A stretch of 64,000 nt of DNA from Ktedonospora formicarum (GTDB lineage: Bacteria > Chloroflexota > Ktedonobacteria > Ktedonobacterales > Ktedonobacteraceae), in contig NZ_BNJF01000003.1 in assembly GCF_016587355.1 (NCBI RefSeq), positions 558,001 through 622,000 of the forward strand, read 5' to 3'. The notes under the pieces were generated by a model. The model was given only the letters and a program-made list of their open reading frames with translations. It was not told the DNA's origin and ran no database searches. Below, in pieces: positions 45,462-53,235 of the stretch. Position 1 is the stretch's first letter; every line of letters starts with the position of its first letter. Position numbers and translations under genes: made by a program.

Positions 45462-46022
45462 TTATGGCACCTCCGACGCTAGTAGGCTGAGCACATGATC
45501 ACACCAGACAACATATTGCCGTTCATAGGTCATCCCTGCTTCAATCACGGCAATACTGGCAAAGAGAGGATCGCGGTGGTTCTGAGTGTTTGGTCCCATC
45601 TGTATTTTTACCTCTTCCAGATGTTCTTCGTACGCTTTGGCGCGCTCAGCGTGCAATGCTCTCTGTTCATGCAGTTGATGGATGGTTTCCTCTGGCTCTA
45701 GCAGCCAGAGGTTGTAGATCTTCAACAAGAATTCATCACGCATGACGGTCGGCTCAACGGGAAGTAACACCCACTCTCGTAATGCTTCTCTCCCGGCTGC
45801 CGTCATCTCATAGACCTTTTTCGTGGGTCGGTAAGAAGTTGACTCGACGGCATGGTGCTTCAACAATCCTTCTTCTTCCAGACGCGCAAGTTCTGGATAG
45901 ATCTGATTGTAGCGAACCGGCCAGAAAGGAGCGATACGCGCATTGAGAAGCTGCGCCAGATCATACCCAGTCAACGGTTCACGTGCAAGCAGGCTTAAGA
46001 GCGCATAGCGAACGGGGCTCAA
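45462..46022 (-). CDS. PadR family regulator (long form)
   Basis: A 186-residue PadR/Vir-like regulator. The N-terminal winged helix has VRYALLSLLAREPLTGYDLA, YNQIYPELARLEEEGLL and KKVYEMTAAGREAL. The C-terminal half is a dimerisation coiled coil with LHEQRALHAERAKAYEEHLE. The start is TTG 46022 preceded by AGAGAGGTG. Two identical 20-bp sites flank the divergent promoter toward the hydrolase gene, so it likely represses that gene and itself. Confidence 0.92.
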   Translation of the reverse strand: MSPVRYALLSLLAREPLTGYDLAQLLNARIAPFWPVRYNQIYPELARLEEEGLLKHHAVESTSYRPTKKVYEMTAAGREALREWVLLPVEPTVMRDEFLLKIYNLWLLEPEETIHQLHEQRALHAERAKAYEEHLEEVKIQMGPNTQNHRDPLFASIAVIEAGMTYERQYVVWCDHVLSLLASEVP

Positions 46023-46040
46023 TTGCTTTCACCTCTCTTT

Positions 46041-46120
46041 ATATCAAATTTAATATATATCCTACTTGACATTGTAGTAATTCTCGTTTAGAATTGCAAT
46101 ATATCAAATTTAATATATAT
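46041..46120 (+). promoter_or_regulatory. Hydrolase promoter flanked by two identical 20-bp PadR-type sites
   Basis: The 20-mer ATATCAAATTTAATATATAT occurs at 46041-46060 and 46101-46120, exactly 60 bp apart. Between them TTGACA (46066-46071) and TAGAAT (46089-46094) have a 17-bp spacer. The second copy covers the predicted start site. Each copy has internal dyad symmetry (ATATxAAATTTxATAT). Confidence 0.85.
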
Positions 46121-46201
46121 ACATTGAGGTATACATGGTAGGCGTTCGGGTAACTGCTTGTTCTGTCTCAACGTCTGCTGATAGAGGAAGGAGATGAATC
46201 T

Positions 46202-47395
46202 ATGAGCCTTGTTTTTGAGGATCATTCATTTGACTTTGAATTGCTGCGTGCCCTGGGCTACTCCGTTTCTGGGGGAGCCGACATAGGCGAATGCCTCTCA
46301 ACGGCATCACGCATTCGCGAAGGAGATACCCAGAGTTGGTATACCGAGTGGAAACGGACGGCGGAGCGTGTCCACGCCTTTGCCGATGCCTCGTTAGCGC
46401 GTGGTGAACGTATCAGCGCGCGGGAGTCCTATCTGCGAGCATCCAATTACTACCGGTGCGCCGAATTCTATCTGCACATCACTCCCGACGATGCCCGCAG
46501 TTTGCCAACATGGGAGCAGAGTCGATCCTGTTTCCGTCAGGCACTTGCTCTTTTTGAGTCACCCTATGAAGAAGTCGAGATTCCTTATGAAGGAACGACG
46601 CTGCCAGGCTATTTCTATCGTGTCGATGCTTCAGAGACGCCAAGGCCAACCCTGATTCTGCATGGTGGCTACGACTCTACTGGAGAGGAACTCTACTGCG
46701 AACATGTGTATGCGGCATTAGCACGCGGCTACCATTGTCTTGCCTTCGAGGGACCTGGGCAGGGAAGCGTGATTCGCCAACAACACGTGCCATTTCGCCC
46801 CGATTGGGAAGCCGTCATTACTCCAGTAGTTGATTATGTGATTTCCCGCCCTGAGGTCGATCCCAGTCGTCTTGTGTTGCTTGGCATCAGCCTGGGTGGG
46901 TATCTGGCTCCTCGCGCGGCTGCCTATGAGCATCGCCTGGCGGCATGTGTGGCAATTGATGGCATTTATTCCTTTGGGGAGGCGATTGAGAAGATGATGT
47001 CGTTGCCGCCGACCGGGCACTCTTCTCAAGAACAAGAAGCGGTGGCTAATGCACTTGCTCACGCGCAAAGCCAGCAGAATACATTGTTGCGCTGGTCAAT
47101 AGCACAAGGCATGTGGACGTTTGCTGCCTCATCGCCTTTTGAGGTCATGCAAGAAGCCAGGCACTATACCATGCAGGGATGTGCCGAGCAGATCACCTGT
47201 CCATTATTGGTCTGTGATGCCCAAGAGGACCTCTTTTTCCAAGGGCAAGCCAGGAAGCTCTATGATGCTGTCACCTGCCCCAAGACCTATCTTGCCTTTT
47301 CCAGTGAAGAAGGAGCAGGAGCACACTGCCATTTTGGGGCGCTTACTCGTCTAAACCAGGAACTCTTTGCATGGCTTGATCAGACGTTAGGATAG
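46202..47395 (+). CDS. Alpha/beta hydrolase (FrsA/DHPON-hydrolase-like)
   Basis: A 397-residue hydrolase with a helical N-terminal domain of about 120 residues (SARESYLRASNYYRCAEFYL) and a C-terminal alpha/beta-hydrolase core. The nucleophile is Ser230 in LLGISLGGYLAP, the oxyanion motif LILHGGYDS lies at about 150, the acid is likely Asp in VCDAQEDLFF and the His is in GAGAHCHFG. This architecture matches 2,6-dihydroxypseudooxynicotine hydrolase and related C-C-bond or ester hydrolases. Regulated by the divergent PadR protein. Substrate unknown. Confidence 0.88.
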   Translation: MSLVFEDHSFDFELLRALGYSVSGGADIGECLSTASRIREGDTQSWYTEWKRTAERVHAFADASLARGERISARESYLRASNYYRCAEFYLHITPDDARSLPTWEQSRSCFRQALALFESPYEEVEIPYEGTTLPGYFYRVDASETPRPTLILHGGYDSTGEELYCEHVYAALARGYHCLAFEGPGQGSVIRQQHVPFRPDWEAVITPVVDYVISRPEVDPSRLVLLGISLGGYLAPRAAAYEHRLAACVAIDGIYSFGEAIEKMMSLPPTGHSSQEQEAVANALAHAQSQQNTLLRWSIAQGMWTFAASSPFEVMQEARHYTMQGCAEQITCPLLVCDAQEDLFFQGQARKLYDAVTCPKTYLAFSSEEGAGAHCHFGALTRLNQELFAWLDQTLG

Positions 47396-47490
47396 CCAGA
47401 TGTACTTATAACGAGAGATGCATTCCCGCTAGCCTCTAGCAGAGGTCCATACCTCGTGGGAAGCAGATTAGGAGGAAAGGAAGTTTTGAT

Positions 47491-47850
47491 ATGGCAAAAG
47501 GCGCTTTATTGGTTGGTTGGGGTGAAATCATCCCTGGGCGTGAAAAGGCTGCGGCAGCAACGCTCAATGCGGCGATGCACTACTGCATCCGCCTGCAACG
47601 AGAAGGAAAGATCGAGAGCTTTGAGGCCATCGCTCTAGAGCCCCATGGGAGTGATCTCAACGGCTTTGTGATGCTCAGAGGGGAAAAAGAGAGCATTGCC
47701 CGACTACGAGTAGAAGACGAGTTTACCTCGATCATCGTAGGCGTCCAATTAGTGCACCGACATGTAAGAGTGGTTGGTGCCTACGTAGGGGCTGAGATGC
47801 AATCATTGTTTGCGATGTGGGACGAACAAGAAGTGAAACTGCTCTCATGA
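47491..47850 (+). CDS. Conserved hypothetical protein
   Basis: A 119-residue soluble protein starting GALLVGWGEIIPGREKAAAA, with ESFEAIALEPHGSDLNGFVM in the middle and HVRVVGAYVGAEM near the end. This pattern is widespread in actinobacteria and chloroflexi, with a likely dimeric alpha/beta-barrel (ferredoxin-like) fold, but I know no assigned function. AGGAAAGGAAG precedes the ATG. It follows the hydrolase by 95 bp and may be in the same transcript. Confidence 0.75.
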   Translation: MAKGALLVGWGEIIPGREKAAAATLNAAMHYCIRLQREGKIESFEAIALEPHGSDLNGFVMLRGEKESIARLRVEDEFTSIIVGVQLVHRHVRVVGAYVGAEMQSLFAMWDEQEVKLLS

Positions 47851-47857
47851 AGGTGCA

Positions 47858-47884
47858 GGGGAAGCTATGTTTGAGCTTTCCCCC
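47858..47884 (+). terminator. Terminator after the hydrolase/hypothetical unit
   Basis: GGGGAAGCT pairs with AGCTTTCCCC (one bulged A) around a short loop, followed by TTCTTT. It starts 8 nt beyond the stop codon. Confidence 0.7.
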
Positions 47885-48003
47885 TTCTTTCATGGGATCT
47901 CAAGGGATGAAGCGACATATTTGATCCCGTTGATCGAGCAGGACGTGAGAAGGAGCGTGCCTACGTGCTCGCGAAGGAATAAGAGTCCCTATTGTGTGGA
48001 TAT

Positions 48004-48046
48004 GGTCTCTCAATGGTCACAATCTACTGACTGCCATTGAGAGACC
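48004..48046. repeat. Perfect 13-bp inverted repeat
   Basis: GGTCTCTCAATGG and CCATTGAGAGACC are separated by 17 nt in gene-free sequence. No T-run follows. Confidence 0.6.
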
Positions 48047-48331
48047 GTTGTCAAGAGAATGAGATGGGTGCTCCTTCTTCTTCGCGCCCCTTGGTCATAC
48101 TGAACGCTACCTGCTACAAGACGCCTCTCAAGTGGGACAAAGAACGACAAGCAAGTATTTTTCCCACTCTACTCTTGACCTCAAGGAAAGGAGAAATGTT
48201 GCCGAGAAACCACTATAGGATTTTGTACGTCTATAGGCCGACCGACTCTGGGGTGGCCCTTTTGTTGCCGTGGCTTCAAACCGCGAGAAGATTCTTGGTA
48301 AATGCACTGAAGGGCTGACCAATTTTGCATT

Positions 48332-48390
48332 GAAGGATGGAAAGTTTCACCTTTCAGTGAAACTTGACGCCTCGGCGCCTCGAAAACCGC
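48332..48390. repeat. Left arm of about 60-bp imperfect inverted repeats
   Basis: Starts GAAGGATGGAAAG and contains AAGTTTCAC-CTTTCA-GTGAAACTT, itself a 9-bp hairpin, then TTGACGCCTCG. Most positions match the reverse complement of 49761-49820. Confidence 0.65.
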
Positions 48391-48473
48391 TCTAAATCCA
48401 GGGTAGAAGCCAGAGATTCTTGTAAATAAATTGCTTATGCGCCTCTGTAGCGCAAATCCTGAAACACATTGGG

Positions 48474-49133
48474 TTAGCAGTGACTGAGTGCTGTGAGCTG
48501 GATCTGCTTCGCAAGTCCGTAGGCAGTCGGCAGATCACTGTCGCTCTCGACAAATACACGACCAATAACGAGCACCGAATTGTGCGGTGAAGCAATCTGT
48601 GTCATTGTCTGCGACACGGTTCCTTCCCAGCTCGGCCCAATAATGAGGTAATCGCCTGCCTCAGTTCCCGTGGTGCGTTTGCCGACATAGGCAAAATTCG
48701 TGCCGTCCGACGGATCAGTAAACTGCACGCTGTAGTAACGGCCCGCCATGTCCGGAACGTGCAAGATTTGCGGCCCTTTGGAGAGGTCGAGCAAGCCGCC
48801 GATGTAGAGTACATCGTCGGTCCCTGTTGCTAATAAGCTGGAGTTTGACGCTGAGGGCGAAGAGGGAGTGGGCACCGCGTAAAGCGTATTGATGGGGATG
48901 GGGTCGCCGCCGAGCCCATGCACAACGACCGCTCTTTTGTAGGCACTGTACGTGATAGACGGCCAAAAATAAAGGAAGACGAACGTGCCGAGTCCCCAGA
49001 CGAGAACTGCTACAACGACGAACGAAATGAGCTGGCTTCCCCCAAGCGAGAAATACCTATAGACGACCCAGGCGAGAACTGCCAGGATGGCGAACGTGAT
49101 GGGATATTTGTATTTTAGAATCAACCTGTTCAT
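48474..49133 (-). CDS. DUF1254-type membrane protein
   Basis: A 219-residue protein with two N-terminal hydrophobic helices (about residues 11-27 and 33-55). A DUF1254-like domain follows, with DVLYIGGLLDLSKGPQILHV, DMAGRYYSVQFTDPSDGTNF and YLIIGPSWEG. Usually DUF1254 is fused to DUF1214 in one secreted protein; here the DUF1214 partner is the preceding gene (1 bp apart), so the two halves are probably coexpressed as a membrane complex. The biochemical function of this domain pair is not established. Confidence 0.85.
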   Translation of the reverse strand: MNRLILKYKYPITFAILAVLAWVVYRYFSLGGSQLISFVVVAVLVWGLGTFVFLYFWPSITYSAYKRAVVVHGLGGDPIPINTLYAVPTPSSPSASNSSLLATGTDDVLYIGGLLDLSKGPQILHVPDMAGRYYSVQFTDPSDGTNFAYVGKRTTGTEAGDYLIIGPSWEGTVSQTMTQIASPHNSVLVIGRVFVESDSDLPTAYGLAKQIQLTALSHC

Positions 49134-49134
49134 C

Positions 49135-49737
49135 TCATGACACTTTCATGACTGGTGGCACGTGGTACTCACCGTCGAGGACAGCACGGCCGGGCAGGTA
49201 CGCGCGCAGCATCAGCTTGAAGTAGCCTGTCGGTGCCGGCAGCCAGTTGGACTCGTGCCCAGCGGGAGCCGTGCTCTGCATATAAATGTCAAGTGAGCCA
49301 TCGGCGTTCTGCACCAGGCCAGAGCGAGTGCCGACGCTAGAGCGATCGATGGGGTTGCTGACCATGTACCCAACCACATCGGTCATGGTCAGCGACCAGA
49401 ATGCATCGTTGGGCGGGAGTTGTCCTTCAGGAAAATGCAGGACGTAATTGCGCTGGCCGGAGAGCCTGTGCCCCGCACCGTCGACAGTCGTCGTCCAGTA
49501 CGCAGCCTCTTGCACCACATTGACGGCGGGCAGGTTTCTGGCGCAAGCGGCCCGTAGGAGGATGCCATTGCCGGGCTGGCCGCATTTGGTGGTGGTGCTC
49601 CACCCGTTAACGGTCGTGGTCATGGCTTTCACCACCGCGTTCATAATGATATTGGCCGTGAGAAACGCTAACACGGCGCCGACGATAATTCCTTGCACAA
49701 CATGTGAGCCGGCGAGCATGGTGAGAATATTTACCAT
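49135..49737 (-). CDS. DUF1214-type membrane protein
   Basis: A 200-residue protein. One N-terminal helix (VVQGIIVGAVLAFLTANIIM) anchors a DUF1214 domain. Family motifs are AYWTTTVDGAGHRLSGQRNY, WSLTMTDVVGYMV, GSLDIYMQSTAPAGHESNWL and YFKLMLRAYLP. It is the first gene of the pair with the DUF1254 protein. ATG 49737 is taken as the start. The open frame reaches upstream to 49788, into the right inverted repeat, and is rejected because the N-terminal helix begins soon after 49737. Confidence 0.85.
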   Translation of the reverse strand: MVNILTMLAGSHVVQGIIVGAVLAFLTANIIMNAVVKAMTTTVNGWSTTTKCGQPGNGILLRAACARNLPAVNVVQEAAYWTTTVDGAGHRLSGQRNYVLHFPEGQLPPNDAFWSLTMTDVVGYMVSNPIDRSSVGTRSGLVQNADGSLDIYMQSTAPAGHESNWLPAPTGYFKLMLRAYLPGRAVLDGEYHVPPVMKVS

Positions 49738-49760
49738 ACCCCGAGTATACCTGATGGGAT

Positions 49761-49820
49761 GCAGTTTTCCCAGGCATCGAAGCGTCAAATTTCACCTTTC
49801 AATGAAGATTTCTATCCTTC
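49761..49820. repeat. Right arm of about 60-bp imperfect inverted repeats
   Basis: Contains GAAGCGTCAAATTTCACC and ends TTTCTATCCTTC; its reverse complement aligns with 48332-48390. It lies just upstream of the DUF1214 start, so the two arms bracket the gene pair. Confidence 0.65.
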
Positions 49821-50193
49821 TTCCCACTCTACGCTCCTAGATCGTGATCCCCAACACTTCCGTCATGTCTTATGTCAGTCTTTCTCGGTCCCTCACAACT
49901 TCAGGTGACATCAGACGACACTAGTTCAAGTGCACCATATCTATAAGAGCCACCGCATTTTGCACATTCTTGCCTCTCTCTTTACGATAAGCGTGCGACA
50001 GGTGACCTATCATCCTTCGCGTTTATCCTTAAGAAGAAATGGAAATAAATATTGCATCCATCGCTTCTGGCGGCCTTATCTTCAGGGTTGTCCCGCTCCT
50101 TTTCCCATCAAGAAAAGGAGCGGGACAACGCGCTTTCGCACGTGTCCACCCAAGGGTTACTCGAAACGTGATTGACCTATGAGGAGGTCAGAT
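49821..50193. other. Divergent intergenic region with a strong hairpin
   Basis: No gene seen. It contains the 18-bp perfect stem at 50087-50129 and should hold promoters for the DUF1214/1254 pair and the receiver protein. Confidence 0.45.
50087..50129 (+). repeat. Perfect 18-bp hairpin upstream of receiver gene
   Basis: GTTGTCCCGCTCCTTTTC pairs fully with its complement around CCATCAA, ending 64 nt before the receiver start. With no U-tract and no plus-strand gene upstream, it may be a leader attenuator or an mRNA-protecting structure. Confidence 0.65.
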
Positions 50194-50637
50194 ATGGCAG
50201 AGAAACTGGAAGCGGAAAAGCAGAAACAAACCAAACAAAGAATACTTGTCGTGAATGACACACAGTCTATTCTTGAGATGTTTCGGGAAATCTTAGAATT
50301 TGAAGGGTTTGAAGTGATCCTCTCATCTTTCCCTCTCCAGAAGGTACAAGAGATTGAGCATATTCAGCCAGACCTTATCATTCTTGACTTCATTTTTGGT
50401 GCTCAGAAGATTGGCTGGCAAATGCTCCAGCTCCTCAAAATGCACCATCCCACAGCCCGAATCCCTGTAATCGTGTGTACAGCCGCTATTAACGAGGTGC
50501 AAGAGCAAGAAGGCTACTTAGTTTCGCAAGGTATTCAAATTTTGTACAAACCTTTTGATATCGATCTCCTTCTAGAAACGATCAACCAGGCATTTAAGCT
50601 GGAGGGAGCGACACTTCATAGTAGGGAGGAAGCATAG
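50194..50637 (+). CDS. Stand-alone response-regulator receiver protein
   Basis: A 147-residue single-domain CheY-like receiver. The first strand is RILVVNDTQSILEMF, so the usual acidic pair is Asn-Asp. The phosphoacceptor Asp lies in LIILDFIFGAQKIGW, the switch Thr in VIVCTAAINE and the conserved Lys in ILYKPFD. No output domain follows. GGAGG six nt before ATG 50194 fixes the start. The 20 charged N-terminal residues precede the fold. No kinase is adjacent; the orphan histidine kinases at 13.8-20.7 kb are candidate partners (inference). Confidence 0.9.
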   Translation: MAEKLEAEKQKQTKQRILVVNDTQSILEMFREILEFEGFEVILSSFPLQKVQEIEHIQPDLIILDFIFGAQKIGWQMLQLLKMHHPTARIPVIVCTAAINEVQEQEGYLVSQGIQILYKPFDIDLLLETINQAFKLEGATLHSREEA

Positions 50638-50716
50638 GAGGCTCTGAGGGCTTTGCCTCCCCTCTTTCGGGTGAGGCCCACAAGAGGCGTTCATCGGCTT
50701 CCAGTTCCGTCGCATC

Positions 50717-50923
50717 TCATAAACCAAGTAGATCGAACATGTCATCAAGCTGTGAGACTGTTACCCAATCTAAGACGAGACAGGTGGTCGTATCCTCCAG
50801 CCGGACTTGACCGCGTATCTCGATTTTCGCCATCACTTCATATTGCTCAGTAAATAAAACAGCCGATTCGCTGATCGCTTGTGCGTGCTTGAGCAAGCGA
50901 AGCTGCCCTACCGCGGCTGGCAA
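50717..50923 (-). CDS. Possible small protein of unknown function
   Basis: An open frame of 68 codons (TTG start, no clear ribosome site) with protein-like composition: LRLLKHAQAISESAVLFTEQ, then LDWVTVSQLDDMFDLLGL. The frame stays open further upstream to about 51010 without a start codon. It may be the 3' end of a gene truncated by the IS630 element to its right. Family not recognised. Confidence 0.3.
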   Translation of the reverse strand: MPAAVGQLRLLKHAQAISESAVLFTEQYEVMAKIEIRGQVRLEDTTTCLVLDWVTVSQLDDMFDLLGL

Positions 50924-50993
50924 AAAGCTTGAGCCAATGATAGAATAGGAAAAAGGACCAGAGAATCGAGCAAGGACGGAAAGAAGAGAGCTG

Positions 50994-51399
50994 ATGAGAG
51001 CCTACTCACAAGACTTAAGAGAACGGGTAGCGCGAGCTGTTGATCAGGGATACAAGCGAACAGACATCATCAAACTCTTTGGAGTTTCACGAGCCACGAT
51101 CAAGCGGTATCTCAAGCAACGACGCGAGAATGGATAACCTGGCAGCCCACAAGTCCGCGCGGGTGGAGGAGTTGATCCAGGCCAGGGGATGCCAGCTCCT
51201 CTTTTTGCCGAGCTACTCGCCGGACTTCTCGCCGATTGAAGAAACCTTCTCGAAACTGAAGATCTCCCTGCGTCGGGCTGGAGCTCGCACGCGTGAAGCG
51301 CTGCAAGAAGCCATTGTTCAAGCACTACGAACAGCGACAGCACAGGATGCACAGGGCTGGTTCCGGCATGGTGGCTACCTTCCCCAAGCAGGAGGATAG
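50994..51399 (+). pseudogene. IS630-family transposase, internally deleted
   Basis: The first 47 codons (50994-51137) encode the N-terminal HTH of an IS630 transposase: MRAYSQDLRERVARAVDQGY, then GVSRATIKRYL. A second frame (51130-51399) gives the C-terminal DDE part: NLAAHKSARVEELI and LLFLPSYSPDFSPIEETFSK, with the last Asp and the Glu. The middle, with the first catalytic Asp, is missing and the two parts overlap out of frame. A deletion derivative that cannot encode active transposase. Confidence 0.85.
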
Positions 51400-51678
51400 T
51401 TGTCTCAAAACCCTTGGTTTCTTGAGATGTATCCATGCATCGAGGGGCAGCCAACTCCGTTCATTTACGAAGAGAAAGGCGTGGGGCGTTAGCCAGCAGA
51501 TATGGACAGTCGCCCACACGGTCCTCATGCGCTCCAATTTCCTTCCTGAATGAATAACTGCGTGTGGTTTCCTTCCTCCCTCAACACCAATGCGAGGGGA
51601 AACAGACGTGTCTCGAAGCCCACGTACCGGCGTCGATGAGAGGAAGCTCATTTCACGCAGCCGCCTTTAGTTCCTGTG
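51400..51678. other. Intergenic after the IS630 relic
   Basis: No gene or clear terminal repeat recognised; downstream of the oxidoreductase gene on the minus strand. Confidence 0.35.
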
Positions 51679-52662
51679 CTACCCAGGGAGCAGCACGATT
51701 TTGCCGGTGCTCTGGCGCGTCTCCATCAAGCGATGCGCGTCTGCGGCTTCCTCCAATGGAAATTGGTGATGGACCTGCACGTGCAACTGCCCCGCCAGCA
51801 CATACTGGAACAGCTTTTTCAACGCTGGCACCACGAGATGGGGGCGCGTTGCGACATATCCCGCGTAGAAGCCGGTCACGGTGGAGCAACGCGCCGTCAG
51901 CTTTTCGGGGTCGATGACCGCGCGCTGCCCGCTGGCTTTGCCGAACGTGACGATGCGCCCCAGTGGGGCGAGACACGTGAAGTTCTCAGAAAACTGCACC
52001 CCGCCAATCATGTCCAGGATGAGGTCAACCCCTTTGCCATCGGTGGCCTGCAAGACCTGCGTGGCCCAGTCTGGCTGGGTATAGTTGATGCCCGCATCTG
52101 CGCCCAGCGACAAAGCGAGGTCAAGTTTCGCCGGGGTGCTAGCGGTGGCGATGATCTGCCCGGCTTCCAGGAGCCTGGCGAGTTGAACGGCCAGCGTGCC
52201 CACGCCGCCTGCCGCCGCCTGAATGAGAATACGCTCCCCTGGCTGGATGTGCCCCAAAGTAGCGAGAATGTGATAGGCGGTCAGTCCCTGGATAGGGAGG
52301 GCCACTGCCTGAGCGGCATCCAGACCAGGAGGCACTGGAATGATTGAGGCGGCTGGCACCGCCACATATTCAGCATAACCACCGTGCGAGAGCAACCCGA
52401 TCACCCGTGTTCCCATAGGAAGAGCCGTTGCGCCTTCGCCCGCTTCGACGATGACGCCGACGACCTCTACTCCTGGGGTAGAGGGGAAAGTGAGCGGTTC
52501 TCTTGAGGCAGAGGAACTGCGGCGGTGGTCAACATCAGTATAGTTGACGCCACTCGCTTCAACTTGGAGCAACACCTGCCCGGCTTTGGGGTGAGGGATC
52601 GCGGTTTCCTCCAGCCGCAGCACATCCGGTTCACCACATTCGTAAAAGCGAACAATTTTCAT
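51679..52662 (-). CDS. Zinc-independent quinone oxidoreductase (MDR family)
   Basis: A 327-residue medium-chain reductase of the QOR type, reducing quinones or enones with NADPH. The N-terminal GroES-like domain has ASGVNYTDVDHRR and GVEVVGVIVEAGEG; the Rossmann motif is AAAGGVGTLAVQLARL. The catalytic zinc ligands of alcohol dehydrogenases are absent. The C-terminal QSTGKIVLLPG is typical. Last gene of a three-gene minus-strand unit (hydrolase, TetR, oxidoreductase), 27 bp after the TetR gene; probably induced together with the hydrolase. Confidence 0.92.
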   Translation of the reverse strand: MKIVRFYECGEPDVLRLEETAIPHPKAGQVLLQVEASGVNYTDVDHRRSSSASREPLTFPSTPGVEVVGVIVEAGEGATALPMGTRVIGLLSHGGYAEYVAVPAASIIPVPPGLDAAQAVALPIQGLTAYHILATLGHIQPGERILIQAAAGGVGTLAVQLARLLEAGQIIATASTPAKLDLALSLGADAGINYTQPDWATQVLQATDGKGVDLILDMIGGVQFSENFTCLAPLGRIVTFGKASGQRAVIDPEKLTARCSTVTGFYAGYVATRPHLVVPALKKLFQYVLAGQLHVQVHHQFPLEEAADAHRLMETRQSTGKIVLLPG

Positions 52663-52689
52663 CCTGTATCTCCTTTCATAGCTGTGAGG

Positions 52690-53235
52690 TTACTCTTGCG
52701 AGGCTTCTTCAATGCGCGCGAAATGCCAGAGGGCGCGCCGTGCAGCTTCGTTGCGTCCAGTTTCCAGTTCCACCAGGGCCGTCTCGGCACCCAGAGCGGC
52801 AAAGAAACGGGCGCTGATTTCAGCATCAGGCCAGCCCATAGCCTGAAAGTCTGCCTGTGCTATAGCGGCGAATTCCCCGCTACGCCGTTGCACCTCTGCA
52901 GCGATGAGCGGCTCAGAGCGTGCTTCTAACAAGAGAGCTTTGACGGCTCGCTCGTGCAGGCAGCCATCCAGGTAGGTTTCCATGCTCTTGCGTAGCCGCT
53001 CAGCGCCAGGGGAGAGTGGGGCAATGGCCTGGAGAAGAGCGTCACGCAGCCGCTCATAAAACTGTACGTGCAGCGCCACCAGGAAAGCGGTGCGGTCAGG
53101 AAAATGCACATAAAACGTGCCTTTTGCAACGCCCGCCTTGTTGACAACGGCATCGACCGTGAGGCGAGAGAGGCCACCGCTGGTGGCCAGATCAAGTCCT
53201 GCGTCAACGAGCGCCTGACGAGTGGGATGAGACAT
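52690..53235 (-). CDS. TetR/AcrR family transcriptional regulator
   Basis: A 181-residue repressor. The HTH (residues about 8-55) has LSRLTVDAVVNKAGVAKGTF, then YVHFPDRTAFL. CGGAGG precedes ATG 53235. The start overlaps the 3' end of the upstream hydrolase gene by 32 nt, indicating cotranscription and translational coupling. The 26-bp palindrome upstream of the hydrolase is its probable operator, giving an autoregulated operon. Confidence 0.92.
   Translation of the reverse strand: MSHPTRQALVDAGLDLATSGGLSRLTVDAVVNKAGVAKGTFYVHFPDRTAFLVALHVQFYERLRDALLQAIAPLSPGAERLRKSMETYLDGCLHERAVKALLLEARSEPLIAAEVQRRSGEFAAIAQADFQAMGWPDAEISARFFAALGAETALVELETGRNEAARRALWHFARIEEASQE

Larger units (their letters stand above)
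47851..48473. other. Gap with hairpins and left arm of an inverted-repeat pair
   Basis: No gene recognised. It contains the terminator above, a perfect 13-bp hairpin (GGTCTCTCAATGG arms, 48004-48046) and the left copy (48332-48390) of a repeat whose inverted partner lies at 49761-49820. Confidence 0.5.

Noticed and set aside
48037..48318. Plus-strand frame of 93 codons
   Set aside because: No ribosome site at its start, biased composition and no recognisable motif; lies in a hairpin-rich gap.
49135..49788. DUF1214 and DUF1254 genes as one frameshifted gene
   Set aside because: Each has its own membrane anchor and start, and the domain order is reversed relative to the usual fusion, so a simple frameshift does not explain it.
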